NCBI RefSeq assembly: GCF_013085545.1
Contig: NZ_CP039543.1
Coordinates: 558,001-622,000 of the forward strand
Direction of reading: 5' to 3'
Source of the DNA: Oceanidesulfovibrio marinus
GTDB lineage: Bacteria; Desulfobacterota; Desulfovibrionia; Desulfovibrionales; Desulfovibrionaceae
DNA: 64,000 bases
Shown here piece by piece: positions 9,247 through 17,896 of the stretch. The stretch's first letter is position 1. The number at the start of each line of letters is the position of its first letter. Both the position numbers and the translations under genes were made by a program. Below the pieces are notes generated by a model, which was not told where the DNA came from, searched no databases, and saw nothing but the letters and a program-made list of their open reading frames with translations.

Positions 9247-9724
9247 TTGCGCGCAACTGTTTGGGCGTGATATGAAAGAGGAGCGTGCCCTGACCGTTCT
9301 CCAGGCGGGCTGCGTCGATGCAGGTCAACCCACCGTTCTGGAAGGTCACGTTCGCCTTGGCGTCCGGCGCAATGAGGAGCGCGGCGAGCCGTTCCAGATT
9401 GGGCAGGTGGCCGGCGATGAAGACCGACTCCGCGTGCGGCAATCCGGCGAGGAACTCCAGGGTCACATAGCTGTTGGCCGTGGCCTTCACCGCCTCGCTG
9501 ACCATAATCTCGTTTTCCGCAATACCCATGGCGGCGGCCACACGCACGGCCGTCTGCCGGGAGCGCAGCTTGGGGCTGGCGATGATCAGCTCGGGCTTGC
9601 AGCCCAGGGCTCGCATGGCTCTGGCCGAGGACTCGACCTGCTCGGCGCCCACCGGGCTGAGCGGCTGTTCCGGGTTGACCTCCTTGGGAAACGCCGTGCC
9701 GTGCTGCATGAGGTAGATGAGCAT
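9233..9724 (-). CDS. sixA: SixA-type histidine phosphatase
   Basis: A 163-residue phosphoglycerate-mutase-superfamily phosphatase of the SixA type, which removes phosphate from phosphohistidine proteins. It starts MLIYLMQHGTA; family members usually have RHG, so the first catalytic arginine is replaced by glutamine here. The second conserved segment, ASPKLRSRQTA, and the later AGHLPNLERLAALL (GH motif) are present. ATG at 9724 has a near-perfect AAGGAGG upstream, which decides against longer frames reaching 9976. The Q for R change is common in SixA-like proteins of this group as far as I recall, but should be checked. Confidence 0.85.
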   Translation of the reverse strand: MLIYLMQHGTAFPKEVNPEQPLSPVGAEQVESSARAMRALGCKPELIIASPKLRSRQTAVRVAAAMGIAENEIMVSEAVKATANSYVTLEFLAGLPHAESVFIAGHLPNLERLAALLIAPDAKANVTFQNGGLTCIDAARLENGQGTLLFHITPKQLRAIAGA

Positions 9725-9993
9725 TGCTTCCTCCTTGGGAGCATTGGTGAGCATCGGGCTTAAAGATCCGAAGTATACGCGAGACGGATCATTTGTGCAC
9801 CTAGCACTGCTCGGGGGAGGGCGGCAAGACGGGCGCACTGGCAAGGGGCGGCACGCAACTGTCATGCGGAGCAAAGGGGCTGACGCCGCGCGCCGACAGC
9901 GCATACCGCTGGGACGGATTTTGCAAGGATCCGGGTAGCAATCGTCGCGTCCGGCACTCCATGCCGGTACGCGCAAGGGAGCTGCACCGAACG

Positions 9994-11217
9994 ATGACGC
10001 CTATCTCCAGGAGATCATTCCTTATCGCCGGGATGTTCGGCCTTGCCGGCGTGCTCGCGCCAGGGCCGGGAGTCCTGTCGAGTCTTGCCGCCGGAGGGCA
10101 GGACCCTGTCGCGCTCGGCATCGAGGGGCAAAATCTGCTGGCCGCCGGAGAGCCGCAGCAGGCCATGGCCGTGCTTGGCCGGGCCCTGTCCATGGTGCCG
10201 GACGATCCCTGGCTCACCAGCTTGCTTGGCCGCGCCTATCTGGCGGCCGGCGATCACGTGAAGGCCGGCGAGGCCCTGCACGCCGCGGCCTCCTGCGCGC
10301 CGGAGGACGAGTACGGCAAGCTCGTGCGCTCCTGGCTGGATGAGACGCAGCCTCGGGAAGAAACAGCAGCACAGGAAGCGGAAGGGTCCGCCATACCAGA
10401 AGAATCATCCGAGCCCAAAGCGGCCGACACGGACATGACGCCGCTGGAGCGCGAGGCGCAGAAGGAGAAGGCCGCGCTGAGCGATACGCGGACCAGCGCC
10501 ATGCGCGTGGTGCTGGACCCCGGCCACGGCGGGTTCGATCCCGGCGCCGTGGGGCCGAACGGCCTGCAGGAAAAGGACGTGGTGCTGGACGTGGCGCGGC
10601 GCACAGCGCGGGCCATCGAGGCCGAAGCGCCCGGAACGCGCGTCTTCCTCACGCGCAGCGACGACTATTACCTGCCCTTGTCGGCGCGCACGGCCCTGGC
10701 CAATCGCTACGCCGCGGACATCTTCATCTCCTGCCACGCCAACGCCAGCCGTACGCGCTCGGCCCACGGCGTGGAGACGTACCACTGTGCATCCCGCGCC
10801 AGCAGCCGTGAGGCGGCGCGCGTGGCCGCCATGGAGAACGCGGCCCTGGCCCTGGACGAGGCGCAGAAGAGTGCGGACAGGAAGGCGGATTGGCGACCGG
10901 TCTGCGCCGTGGACGTGGAGAGCATTCTCGCGCGCTGGCAGAGCGCGCATCATTGGGAGGAGGGTGCCCGCGCAAGCGTGGTGATGCAGGACGTGTTGTC
11001 CAGAAATTTAGACATGCGCGACCGTGGCGTGCACGCGGCCAACTTCTTTGTGCTGCGCAATGCGCGGATGCCGGCCGTGCTGCTGGAGACCGGCTTCGTC
11101 TCCAACCCGGCCGAGGAGAGCCGGCTCTCCAGGCCGGAAACGCGCGACCAGGTGGCTGCGGCAGTGGCCCATGGCGTGGCGGCCCTGGCCAGGAACGGCA
11201 GGGAGGGCGCGGCATGA
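9994..11217 (+). CDS. N-acetylmuramoyl-L-alanine amidase, Tat-exported (AmiC-type)
   Basis: A 407-residue periplasmic zinc amidase that cleaves the stem peptide from peptidoglycan. ATG at 9994 gives a twin-arginine leader (ISRRSFLIAGMFGLAG) ending near LAAGG. A short helical/TPR-like region and an acidic linker follow. The amidase_3 domain then begins at about residue 165: VVLDPGHGGFDPGAVG with the first zinc His, QEKDVVLDVA with the zinc Glu, ISCHANAS with the last zinc His, and LLETGFVSNPAEE with the catalytic Glu. It opens a five-gene envelope cluster; its stop overlaps the next start (ATGA). Confidence 0.93.
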   Translation: MTPISRRSFLIAGMFGLAGVLAPGPGVLSSLAAGGQDPVALGIEGQNLLAAGEPQQAMAVLGRALSMVPDDPWLTSLLGRAYLAAGDHVKAGEALHAAASCAPEDEYGKLVRSWLDETQPREETAAQEAEGSAIPEESSEPKAADTDMTPLEREAQKEKAALSDTRTSAMRVVLDPGHGGFDPGAVGPNGLQEKDVVLDVARRTARAIEAEAPGTRVFLTRSDDYYLPLSARTALANRYAADIFISCHANASRTRSAHGVETYHCASRASSREAARVAAMENAALALDEAQKSADRKADWRPVCAVDVESILARWQSAHHWEEGARASVVMQDVLSRNLDMRDRGVHAANFFVLRNARMPAVLLETGFVSNPAEESRLSRPETRDQVAAAVAHGVAALARNGREGAA

Positions 11218-12104
11218 TCCGGCGGCGTCCATACCTTATTTTCATAGCCCTCGCGGCGAGCTTCGTCTTGCTCGCGCCGGCTCCGGCCTTCGCTGCGGAC
11301 AATGTGGCGGATCGTCTGGTGGAGGCCGCCGGACTGCACGAGGCCGGCAAGCTGGACGAAGCGGCCGGGATCTTCGCCTGCGTCCTGGATGACGCGCCGG
11401 ACAGCAGCTACGCCGCCTGCCAGCTTGGGCTCATCCGCCTCAAGCAGAACCGCCGGCAGTCTGCGGCGCGGCTGTTCGAAAAAGTCCTTGAGCACGATCC
11501 ATCCAACGGGTTCGCCCTGGTCTGGAGCGGCGTGCTGCACCTGGACGCCGGAGAGGATGACGCCGCGCACGACTGTTTTGTCCGTGCTCTGGAGGCCGAG
11601 CCCGGCGACGCCAATGCACACTATTTTTTGGGAGTGATGGCCGCCGCCACAGGCGATCGTGCCGAGGCGCTTTCGCATTTCCGCGCCGCGCAGGCCGCCG
11701 GCGAGCATGTGGACGATCCGGAAATCCATTTCCGCCTTGGCCGGGCCTTTATGGCCGAGGACATGGCAGCCAGCGCGCGGTTGGAGTTCGAGCGTTGCCT
11801 GGCCATCGCGCCTGGTCATCTGGACGCTCTGGACGCGCTGGGCTGGCTCTACCTCAACGAAGGCTATGTGGAAGAGGCCATCGAGACGTGGCACCGCGGG
11901 CTGGACGTGAGCCCGCGCGACGCGCAGCTGCGCGCCAACCTGGCCACGGTGTTCTGCCGCCAGGCCCTGGAGCTGCAGGAATCCGGGGAGGCTGGCCGCG
12001 CTATACTCTACTGGCGCAAGGCCCAGCGGTTCGAGCCGAACAACCGCGCCGCAGCGTTCTACCTGCGCCGGCTGAAACGGCAGCAGGCGTCGCTGGGTCG
12101 TTGA
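11214..12104 (+). CDS. Exported TPR-repeat protein
   Basis: A 296-residue protein with a Sec signal peptide (IRRRPYLIFIALAASFVLLA, then AFA-AD as a likely cleavage site). The mature part is almost wholly tetratricopeptide repeats, about six, each with the G/A-Y/F-A-P spacing, for example GFALVWSGVLHLDAGEDDAA and NAHYFLGVMAAATGDRAEAL. It should act as a periplasmic scaffold, and translational coupling to the amidase suggests it helps assemble or localise that enzyme. No catalytic domain is visible. Confidence 0.85.
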   Translation: MIRRRPYLIFIALAASFVLLAPAPAFAADNVADRLVEAAGLHEAGKLDEAAGIFACVLDDAPDSSYAACQLGLIRLKQNRRQSAARLFEKVLEHDPSNGFALVWSGVLHLDAGEDDAAHDCFVRALEAEPGDANAHYFLGVMAAATGDRAEALSHFRAAQAAGEHVDDPEIHFRLGRAFMAEDMAASARLEFERCLAIAPGHLDALDALGWLYLNEGYVEEAIETWHRGLDVSPRDAQLRANLATVFCRQALELQESGEAGRAILYWRKAQRFEPNNRAAAFYLRRLKRQQASLGR

Positions 12105-12235
12105 GGGGAGGACGACTGATGTACACTTTTTTAGACGCAATATCTGACGCAAACCAGGCGCCGCATAGGCGCCTCGCCGTTTCGCGCTGCCGCACGGCCG
12201 TGGCGCAGGCGGTTATCGAACCCAAGGAGTGGGAC

Positions 12236-13141
12236 ATGGTTTACTCGCATCGCATCACAATCACGGCGCTGGCCGCGTTCAGCCTGGCGCTGCTCCTGTC
12301 GCTGATCTCGCCCGGCCCGGCTGCCGCACAGGTGGACTGGAGCAAGGGCCGCATCACGGCAGTTGGCATTGGCACCTCGCCCATGAACGCCATGAGCTCC
12401 GCGCAACGCCGGGCCATGGCGCTTCGCTGCGGCGTTATCGACGCGCGCCGCAAGCTGCTGGAAACCGTGAAGGGCGTGCAGATCGACTCGGTGACGCGCG
12501 TCGAGGACTACATGGTCTCCAGCGACCACGTGGAGTCGCGCATCAACGGAATGCTCAGCCACTCGCAGATCCTCGGCTCGCGCGTCTTGAGCGACGGCTC
12601 CGTGGAGGTGACCGTGGGCATGAACCTGCACGGCGATCTGGCCAAGCTGCTCATGCCGCTGGACGAGCCCGGCAGCGTGGACATGCAGCCCGCCGCTGCT
12701 CCGGAGCCTGAAGGAGTGGTCATCGAGCCCGAGCCCTTGCCCGGACCGCAGGTAGCCTCCATTGCCCCGGCCCCGGCACCTGTGCCGGTTCAGGCGCCGG
12801 CGGAGATTACCGGCTTGATCGTGGATGCCTCCGGCCTGGGCGCCAAGCCGGCCATGAGCCCCAAGCTCTTTGATGAGGACGGCCAGGAGGTCTATGGCGC
12901 CAAGTTCGTCAGCCGGGAGTACGCCATTCAGCAGGGCATGGCCGGGTACGCCAAGGACGTGCAGTCCGCCACCAACAACCCGCGCGTGGGCGCGCATCCG
13001 CAACGCATCAAGGCCCTGCGCGTGGCCGGCAAGGCCAAGACCGATCTGGTTATTTCCAACAAGGACGCCGACATGATACGCACCATGGCGGCCGGCGACG
13101 ATTTCCTGGAAAAATGCCGGGTCATGATCGTGCTGGATTAA
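12236..13141 (+). CDS. Secreted LPP20-like protein
   Basis: A 301-residue exported protein. AAGGAG six bases before ATG 12236 and the signal peptide (ITITALAAFSLALLLSLI, cleavage near AAAQ) fix the start, although the frame stays open upstream to an ATG at 12120 with its own GGGAGG. After the leader, GRITAVGIGTSP and AQRRAMALRCGVIDARRKLLE resemble the LPP20 / FlgT N-terminal fold. A Pro/Ala/Glu-rich linker (about residues 140-190) leads to a C-terminal domain with the repeated hydrophobic pattern GLIVDASGLGAKPAMSPKL. No lipobox cysteine is present. It probably sits in the periplasm with its cluster neighbours. Confidence 0.75.
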   Translation: MVYSHRITITALAAFSLALLLSLISPGPAAAQVDWSKGRITAVGIGTSPMNAMSSAQRRAMALRCGVIDARRKLLETVKGVQIDSVTRVEDYMVSSDHVESRINGMLSHSQILGSRVLSDGSVEVTVGMNLHGDLAKLLMPLDEPGSVDMQPAAAPEPEGVVIEPEPLPGPQVASIAPAPAPVPVQAPAEITGLIVDASGLGAKPAMSPKLFDEDGQEVYGAKFVSREYAIQQGMAGYAKDVQSATNNPRVGAHPQRIKALRVAGKAKTDLVISNKDADMIRTMAAGDDFLEKCRVMIVLD

Positions 13142-13167
13142 GATGTGTTATACTTTGAAAAAAGCAG

Positions 13168-13203
13168 CGAGAGGGAAACCCTTTAAAAAGGTTTCTCCCT
13201 CTT
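13168..13203 (+). terminator. Terminator-like hairpin in the envelope cluster
   Basis: AGAGGG-AAACC pairs with GGTTT-CT-CCCTCT around an A/T-rich loop (CTTTAAAAA). The stem has a two-base bulge and no strong U-tract, so partial read-through into the next gene is likely. Confidence 0.5.
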
Positions 13204-13304
13204 GCGCTCTCCCTTCCCAAACATTTTAATTGTGCACTTGGCCTCAGAATGATTGCCTGGAAATTGAATTCTACGACACACACCCTGAATATCTGAGGTA
13301 TATG

Positions 13305-14480
13305 ATGAAGTTCGCGCGGTTGTTGATATGTCTGATACTGGCGGCGTTTGTTCTGGCCGGATGCGGCAAGCAGCCCAGAAAGCCGCAGGCCATGCTGGAT
13401 ACGCCGCAGCACCATGTGGAAGTGGGGCTGGCCAAGCTGGACAAGGGCGCGCCACACCAGGCCCAGGCGTCTTTTGATACGGCCCTGGAGCTCGACCCCG
13501 AGTACGGGCCGGCCCTGGCCGGCAAGGGCATCGCCCTGGCCGCCATTGGCGACTGGGACTCCGCCCGGGACTATGTGGATGATGGTCTGGGCGAGGCCGA
13601 GGGCGACGGCCAGGAGCTTTTCGCGAACGTTGCTGCGATTCGTGCTGCTACGTGGGCCGCGCGCAACGGCGAACTCTCCGGCGAGGATCTACTGGATGAC
13701 TCCGAGGACGCCTGGAACGAGGGCATGGAGCTGGTGGAAGACAACCGCGAGCTGGACCCGGCCGCCCTGAACTACTACCGCGGCGAGGCGTGCTTGCAGG
13801 CGTTGAACCTGGACTGCTCCGAAGCCATGTTCTCGCGGGTCATTTCCGCCACGCCGGCCAACCCGCAGTATGCGGAGCGGGCCGAGGCGCGCTGGCGTGC
13901 CGTGCAGATGATCCGCCGCGCCGCGCTGAAGACGAGCGTGGGAGTGCGCATCGCCCTGACCGAGCAGATCACCCGCGCCGACATGGCCGCGCTGCTGGTG
14001 GAGGAGCTGGACATCGGCCGGTTTTACGAGAAGACGGCCCCGGCCGGCAGCGAGTACATGGACGCCCGCACCGCCGATCCGACCGCCACGCTGGAGATCA
14101 CCGATATCGCCAACCATCCTTTGCGCGCGGATATCGAGGCCGTGACGAGCTACGGTGTGCGCGGGCTGCAGCCGTTCCACGGCGGCTTGTTCAAACCGGA
14201 TGTCCCTCTTTCCAAAGCAGAAGGGGCTATGATACTGGAGGATATCATCGTGCGGGCATCGGGCGACGACTCTTTGGCGACCCGATACATCGGCCGGGAG
14301 AGCCCATTTGTGGACGTCCGCCCGGACCAGCCGTATTTTAACGCGGTGATGCTTGTGACCACCAGGGGCCTGCTCGCCACAAACGCCAGGCAGGGCCGCT
14401 TCGATCCCCTGGCCCCCCTTTCCGGGGCGGAAGCTGCGCTCGCCGTGAGCGCGCTGAAGACGGAACTCAACGCTTGGTGA
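13305..14480 (+). CDS. TPR lipoprotein with SLH-like C-terminus
   Basis: A 391-residue lipoprotein: MKFARLLICLILAAFVLAGC is a clear signal peptide with the lipobox LAGC. TPR units follow (HVEVGLAKLDKGAPHQAQAS, then YGPALAGKGIALAAIGDWDS). From about residue 215 the pattern changes to surface-layer-homology-like repeats: ITRADMAALLVEEL, a DIANHPLRADIEAVTSYGV segment, PLSKAEGAMILEDI, and FNAVMLVTTRGLLATNA. SLH-type units commonly bind cell-wall polymers. ATG at 13305 has GAGG six bases upstream; ATG at 13302 is equally in frame. It is the fourth gene of the envelope cluster. Confidence 0.8.
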   Translation: MKFARLLICLILAAFVLAGCGKQPRKPQAMLDTPQHHVEVGLAKLDKGAPHQAQASFDTALELDPEYGPALAGKGIALAAIGDWDSARDYVDDGLGEAEGDGQELFANVAAIRAATWAARNGELSGEDLLDDSEDAWNEGMELVEDNRELDPAALNYYRGEACLQALNLDCSEAMFSRVISATPANPQYAERAEARWRAVQMIRRAALKTSVGVRIALTEQITRADMAALLVEELDIGRFYEKTAPAGSEYMDARTADPTATLEITDIANHPLRADIEAVTSYGVRGLQPFHGGLFKPDVPLSKAEGAMILEDIIVRASGDDSLATRYIGRESPFVDVRPDQPYFNAVMLVTTRGLLATNARQGRFDPLAPLSGAEAALAVSALKTELNAW

Positions 14481-14501
14481 GCCTGGCGCTTTGACAACAC
14501 A

Positions 14502-15842
14502 ATGAGACAAATCATCCGGGCGGTCGCCTGTCTGGTCATGGCGGCCGTTGTCGTTTCCGCATCGTTCATAGGATTCAGCCGCACCGCGTCGGCGGCTGTG
14601 GTGGAAATCGTGGTCTCCGGCGCTCCGGGCGACAACGCCACGACGCCGGCCGAGCAGGGCTCGGCAGTGGACCGCGCCTTGCGCAACGCCGTGATCGATG
14701 CGGCGCACGAGATCCTGCCGGCTCCCATCGAGGACGCGCGGCGCGTGATGCTCGACTCCATGCTGGCCGAACGCGCCCAGGGCTTCGTCATCAGCTATGC
14801 GGAGCAGGACCCGCGGACGGAAGAGAACGGGACCAAGGTCCGCGTGTTCGACGTGCAGGTGAACAAGCGCGGGCTCAAGCAGTGGCTCCGGCAGCTCGGC
14901 CTGTTCGCCACAGCGCATTTCAATCTGGGCTACTCGCGGCAGATCTCCGGCGCAACGCCGGAGCAACTCAAGGACATCGACCAGCTGGCCATGCTCATGG
15001 GCATCGATCAACGCCCCGGAGTCATGCCTTCTGTGACCATCACGCGCCAGGGCGACACGTGGCAGGGCACCCTGCAGTCGGACTCCGGCCCCCTGAGCCG
15101 CAGCGGCAACAACCTGCAGTCCGTGTGGCTGGCGCTGTGGGGCGAGTACTTTGCCGGCCGCTACGTGCAGGACCCGTTGCTGGCCGGAACGTCCGTGCTG
15201 GCTACCGGGGCGCAGAATATGACCGATGCGCGCGGCACGCTGACGGTTCGCGGCTGGAAGTCCCTGGACGAAGTGGACTCCTTTGACGTGCATCTGAAGA
15301 GCTGGCCTGCCGAGGCCATGGCCGTCTCCTTTGGCGACGTGAGCTTCGGGTCCAGCTCCATGACCGCCACCTGGAACCTGACCGCCAAGCAGCCCGCGGC
15401 GCTCAAGCAGCGCATCGACGAGTACATCGCCGGCAAGGACCTCACCTACACGCTTTCGCTGGTCACGCTGCCGCCGCCGGCCTCGGAAGAGGACGAGACG
15501 GCCATGTCCAACGCCACGGGCGGCGAGCCCATTGTGATCGAGGGCGCGTCTGAGGATGTGTCGCAGCAGCTGGACGACGCCGTGCAGAGCGAGGAGCAGA
15601 CAGTCTCCGGCCAGACCATGCAGGACGAGACAGCCGAAGGGGCTGCGGAAGAGAGCAGCGGTTCCAATGGCGGCGTGGACGCCCTGGTGGACTCCCTGGC
15701 CAAGTCCATCACCGGCGGCGCAGGCGGTGAGGCTGGCAACGGCGGCGCACAGTCCGGCGCCGTGTCCGGCGACGGCTCTTCCTCCACCCAGCCCAAGTGG
15801 CGCGAGCCAGGCGGCAACGATACCGAAGAACCACTGCATTAG
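14502..15842 (+). CDS. Secreted protein of unknown function with acidic tail
   Basis: A 446-residue protein I cannot assign. A signal peptide (IIRAVACLVMAAVVVSASF, cleavage near ASA-AV) is followed by a domain of about 300 residues with a periodic beta/alpha pattern (VVEIVVSGAPGD, AVDRALRNAVIDAAHEILP, FVISYAEQDPRTEENGTKVR). The last 130 residues are low-complexity, rich in Glu, Ser, Gly and Ala, with AEEESSGSNGG-like stretches. The overall build, a folded head plus an unstructured tail, resembles the LPP20-like gene two genes upstream. It begins 21 nt after its neighbour, so it is the last gene of the envelope cluster. Confidence 0.7.
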   Translation: MRQIIRAVACLVMAAVVVSASFIGFSRTASAAVVEIVVSGAPGDNATTPAEQGSAVDRALRNAVIDAAHEILPAPIEDARRVMLDSMLAERAQGFVISYAEQDPRTEENGTKVRVFDVQVNKRGLKQWLRQLGLFATAHFNLGYSRQISGATPEQLKDIDQLAMLMGIDQRPGVMPSVTITRQGDTWQGTLQSDSGPLSRSGNNLQSVWLALWGEYFAGRYVQDPLLAGTSVLATGAQNMTDARGTLTVRGWKSLDEVDSFDVHLKSWPAEAMAVSFGDVSFGSSSMTATWNLTAKQPAALKQRIDEYIAGKDLTYTLSLVTLPPPASEEDETAMSNATGGEPIVIEGASEDVSQQLDDAVQSEEQTVSGQTMQDETAEGAAEESSGSNGGVDALVDSLAKSITGGAGGEAGNGGAQSGAVSGDGSSSTQPKWREPGGNDTEEPLH

Positions 15843-15961
15843 GCCCTTTACCTCCCGGACCAGAGCAAACCTTTCTCGCCCCTAATCAAGGCGCATTCCA
15901 CATCCCAAAGTGGGAGCCCCCTGCATGGACGTCCTCATGCCTAACGCATTGGAGAGGATAG

Positions 15962-16807
15962 ATGATGCCCATGGACAGCAACAAACCACGAAAATGGTGG
16001 CTTGCGGGGTTGCTCAGCCTGTTGGTGCCTGGAGTAGGGCAAGTATACAATGGACAGTTGGTCAAAGGCATAGTTCTTTTTGTTCTGTCTCGTGTCCTAA
16101 CTCCAATTGCATTCATTCTGCTCAATAACCATTTCACATTTGTGCTGATGGCGTCAGTGCTCGCTGTTGGTGCTGCGTATCGTTTTGGAGTGGTTATTGA
16201 TGCTATTGCCGTGGCGTCTCGTTACAGGTTCGGCTATGTACTGAAGAAGTATAACAGCGCAGTGCTCTATGTGGTCTTCCTGCTGGGTGGATTTTCTGTC
16301 GGCGCTCTCGGCTCTCATTTGACCCATCTCTACATTGCCCAAGCGTATACAATACCTTCTGGAAGCAATATACCGACACTGAACATCGGCGACTGCATTC
16401 TGGTTGATATGACCTCGCGGCATCCTCGGGCCGGCGACTTTATTGCTTTTAAGAATCCGAAGAATTCGGCACAAGACCTGGTGAAACGCGTCGTGGCTGT
16501 GGGCGGCGATACCGTAGAGATCCGCGACAAGGTTCTGTGGCGTAATGGCGAGCCGGTCGAGGAGTCGTATGTGATCCATACGGATAAAAGGAGGCTGGCC
16601 GGGCCGCGTGACAACTTCGGGCCTGTCACCGTGCCGGCTGATCAGTACTTCGTGTTGGGCGATAACAGGGACGAGAGCCACGACAGTCGATTCTTGGGGT
16701 TTGTCGATCAGCCGGCCGTCAGGGGCACGGTCACGTTCATCTACTGGTCGGAGGACCCGGCCAGCGACGAGGTGTGTTGGGACAGAATCGGGACGCGCGT
16801 GCGCTAA
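15962..16807 (+). CDS. lepB: Signal peptidase I with extra N-terminal membrane domain
   Basis: A 281-residue inner-membrane protease that removes Sec signal peptides. The catalytic Ser lies in IPSGSNIPTLNIGD near residue 135; most family members have SM where this one has SN. The catalytic Lys is in LVKRVVAVGGDTVEI, and VLGDNRDESHDSR is the conserved box near the end. Residues 10-110 form an added domain of about four membrane segments beginning WLAGLLSLLVPGVGQVYNGQ, a pattern shared with small TM2/DUF5683-like proteins, which is unusual for LepB. Base composition is visibly more A/T-rich than in neighbouring genes, hinting at separate origin. ATG at 15962 is followed by a second at 15965. 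Confidence 0.9.
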   Translation: MMPMDSNKPRKWWLAGLLSLLVPGVGQVYNGQLVKGIVLFVLSRVLTPIAFILLNNHFTFVLMASVLAVGAAYRFGVVIDAIAVASRYRFGYVLKKYNSAVLYVVFLLGGFSVGALGSHLTHLYIAQAYTIPSGSNIPTLNIGDCILVDMTSRHPRAGDFIAFKNPKNSAQDLVKRVVAVGGDTVEIRDKVLWRNGEPVEESYVIHTDKRRLAGPRDNFGPVTVPADQYFVLGDNRDESHDSRFLGFVDQPAVRGTVTFIYWSEDPASDEVCWDRIGTRVR

Positions 16808-16961
16808 CCGGTCTTGGGAAGTGAGGGGCGGATGGAAGCCCGAGCTACAGACTGAAAAGAGCGACGCCGGGACGGCACCCGAAGATTGGCCGCATGAGCT
16901 TTATCCACCGCCGAACAGCAGGGCAGGGCGGAAACTTTGGTCAGCGCACTCGAAATTCCAT

Positions 16962-17001
16962 AAAAAAATCCCGGAACGGTTGCCTGGGCCGCTCCGGGAT
17001 T
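16962..17001 (-). terminator. Rho-independent terminator of tatA
   Basis: Read on the minus strand, a 13-bp stem (AATCCCGGAGCGG with CCGTTCCGGGATT, one G-U pair) closes on a nine-base loop and is followed by TTTTTTT. It sits 35 nt after the tatA stop. Confidence 0.9.
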
Positions 17002-17035
17002 AAGCTTGTCGAACAATTTCTCGAAATACGAGATG

Positions 17036-17257
17036 CTACTCGGAGGATGAATTATCCTTTTTCTCGGCGTCCACTTCCTTTTCCTTTTTGTCGGAAGGGG
17101 TTACGTCGATTTCCTCCGGTTCCGTGGTCGCTTTCTTGAAGTTGCGGATGGCCTTGCCCATGCCGCCGCCGATCTCCGGCAGCTTGTTGGCGCCAAAGAT
17201 GACGAGCACGATGAGCAGGATGACGAGCAACTCCCAAATACCAAATCCACCGATCAT
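17036..17257 (-). CDS. tatA: Twin-arginine translocase subunit TatA/E
   Basis: A 73-residue protein with the full TatA plan: [20 protein letters not shown] membrane helix, then [20 protein letters not shown] as the amphipathic helix with the FG hinge and conserved LPE and G residues, and a charged tail ([17 protein letters not shown]). It forms the pore for folded proteins carrying twin-arginine leaders, such as the amidase at 9994 and possibly the binding protein at 55911. GGAGGAATGAAAT precedes ATG 17257. It is monocistronic with its own terminator; tatC is not in the window. Confidence 0.96.
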   Translation of the reverse strand: MIGGFGIWELLVILLIVLVIFGANKLPEIGGGMGKAIRNFKKATTEPEEIDVTPSDKKEKEVDAEKKDNSSSE

Positions 17258-17444
17258 ATTTCATTCCTCCGCAGGGGTGTTGGCGAGGTAATACACCGCG
17301 CCTCAAGGCAGGTCAAGGCGATGCGCGCGCCTCTTGCCTCATGGGGATTCTCGGGCTACACATCACCTCTTTCGTGTCGCGCCGCATCGGGTGATCTTCG
17401 GGTGGCATCCGACCGGAAAAGGTATATCGAACGGGAACCTATCT

Positions 17445-17885
17445 ATGAGCCCTCGATCAAAAATATCCGCATTTCCAGGACGAGGGTGCGTCTTCTGGAC
17501 CAAGGGCCGCTGCATGCGCGAGGAACGGCTCAATCCAGGCCTCAACCAGGATTTCCGTTGCACCGTGCTCAAGCGGTGGGAGCATGCCTTTGACGCGCTC
17601 ATCGACAGGGTGGACGTCTTCGGCCTGGACGACGAGCAGGCCAGCCACATCTGGGAGCGCCGGCTGGAGATGATGATCCGCCGCGGCGCGCAGTGCCATG
17701 ACTTCGAGATACTCCCGGTCGAGGACATGGACGCCGAAGAAGCGCCGGCCATCGCCTGCGCCCACGTGCTCGGCGACCTGTGCCTGCTGACACTGCCGCG
17801 TTGCGAGGGCGTTTGCGAGTACTATATTTCCCGCAGAGACACCGTGGACCGCGTCGGCGTGGCCGGCGGCAAAGACCCGGAATAG
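17445..17885 (+). CDS. Conserved-looking Cys-containing protein, unknown function
   Basis: A 146-residue soluble protein I do not recognise. It holds seven or eight cysteines, including CVFWTKGRC at the start, FRC, QCHDFE in the middle, and two in LPRCEGVCEYY near the end; the paired spacing suggests metal or Fe-S binding but no standard motif is seen. The middle (RWEHAFDALIDRVDVFGLDD) looks helical. ATG at 17445 is chosen because the upstream part of the frame (from 17334) is Arg/His-rich and unlike coding sequence. It is 11 nt ahead of the next gene, so the two are probably co-transcribed. Confidence 0.65.
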   Translation: MSPRSKISAFPGRGCVFWTKGRCMREERLNPGLNQDFRCTVLKRWEHAFDALIDRVDVFGLDDEQASHIWERRLEMMIRRGAQCHDFEILPVEDMDAEEAPAIACAHVLGDLCLLTLPRCEGVCEYYISRRDTVDRVGVAGGKDPE

Positions 17886-17896
17886 GAGTGCAAGTC

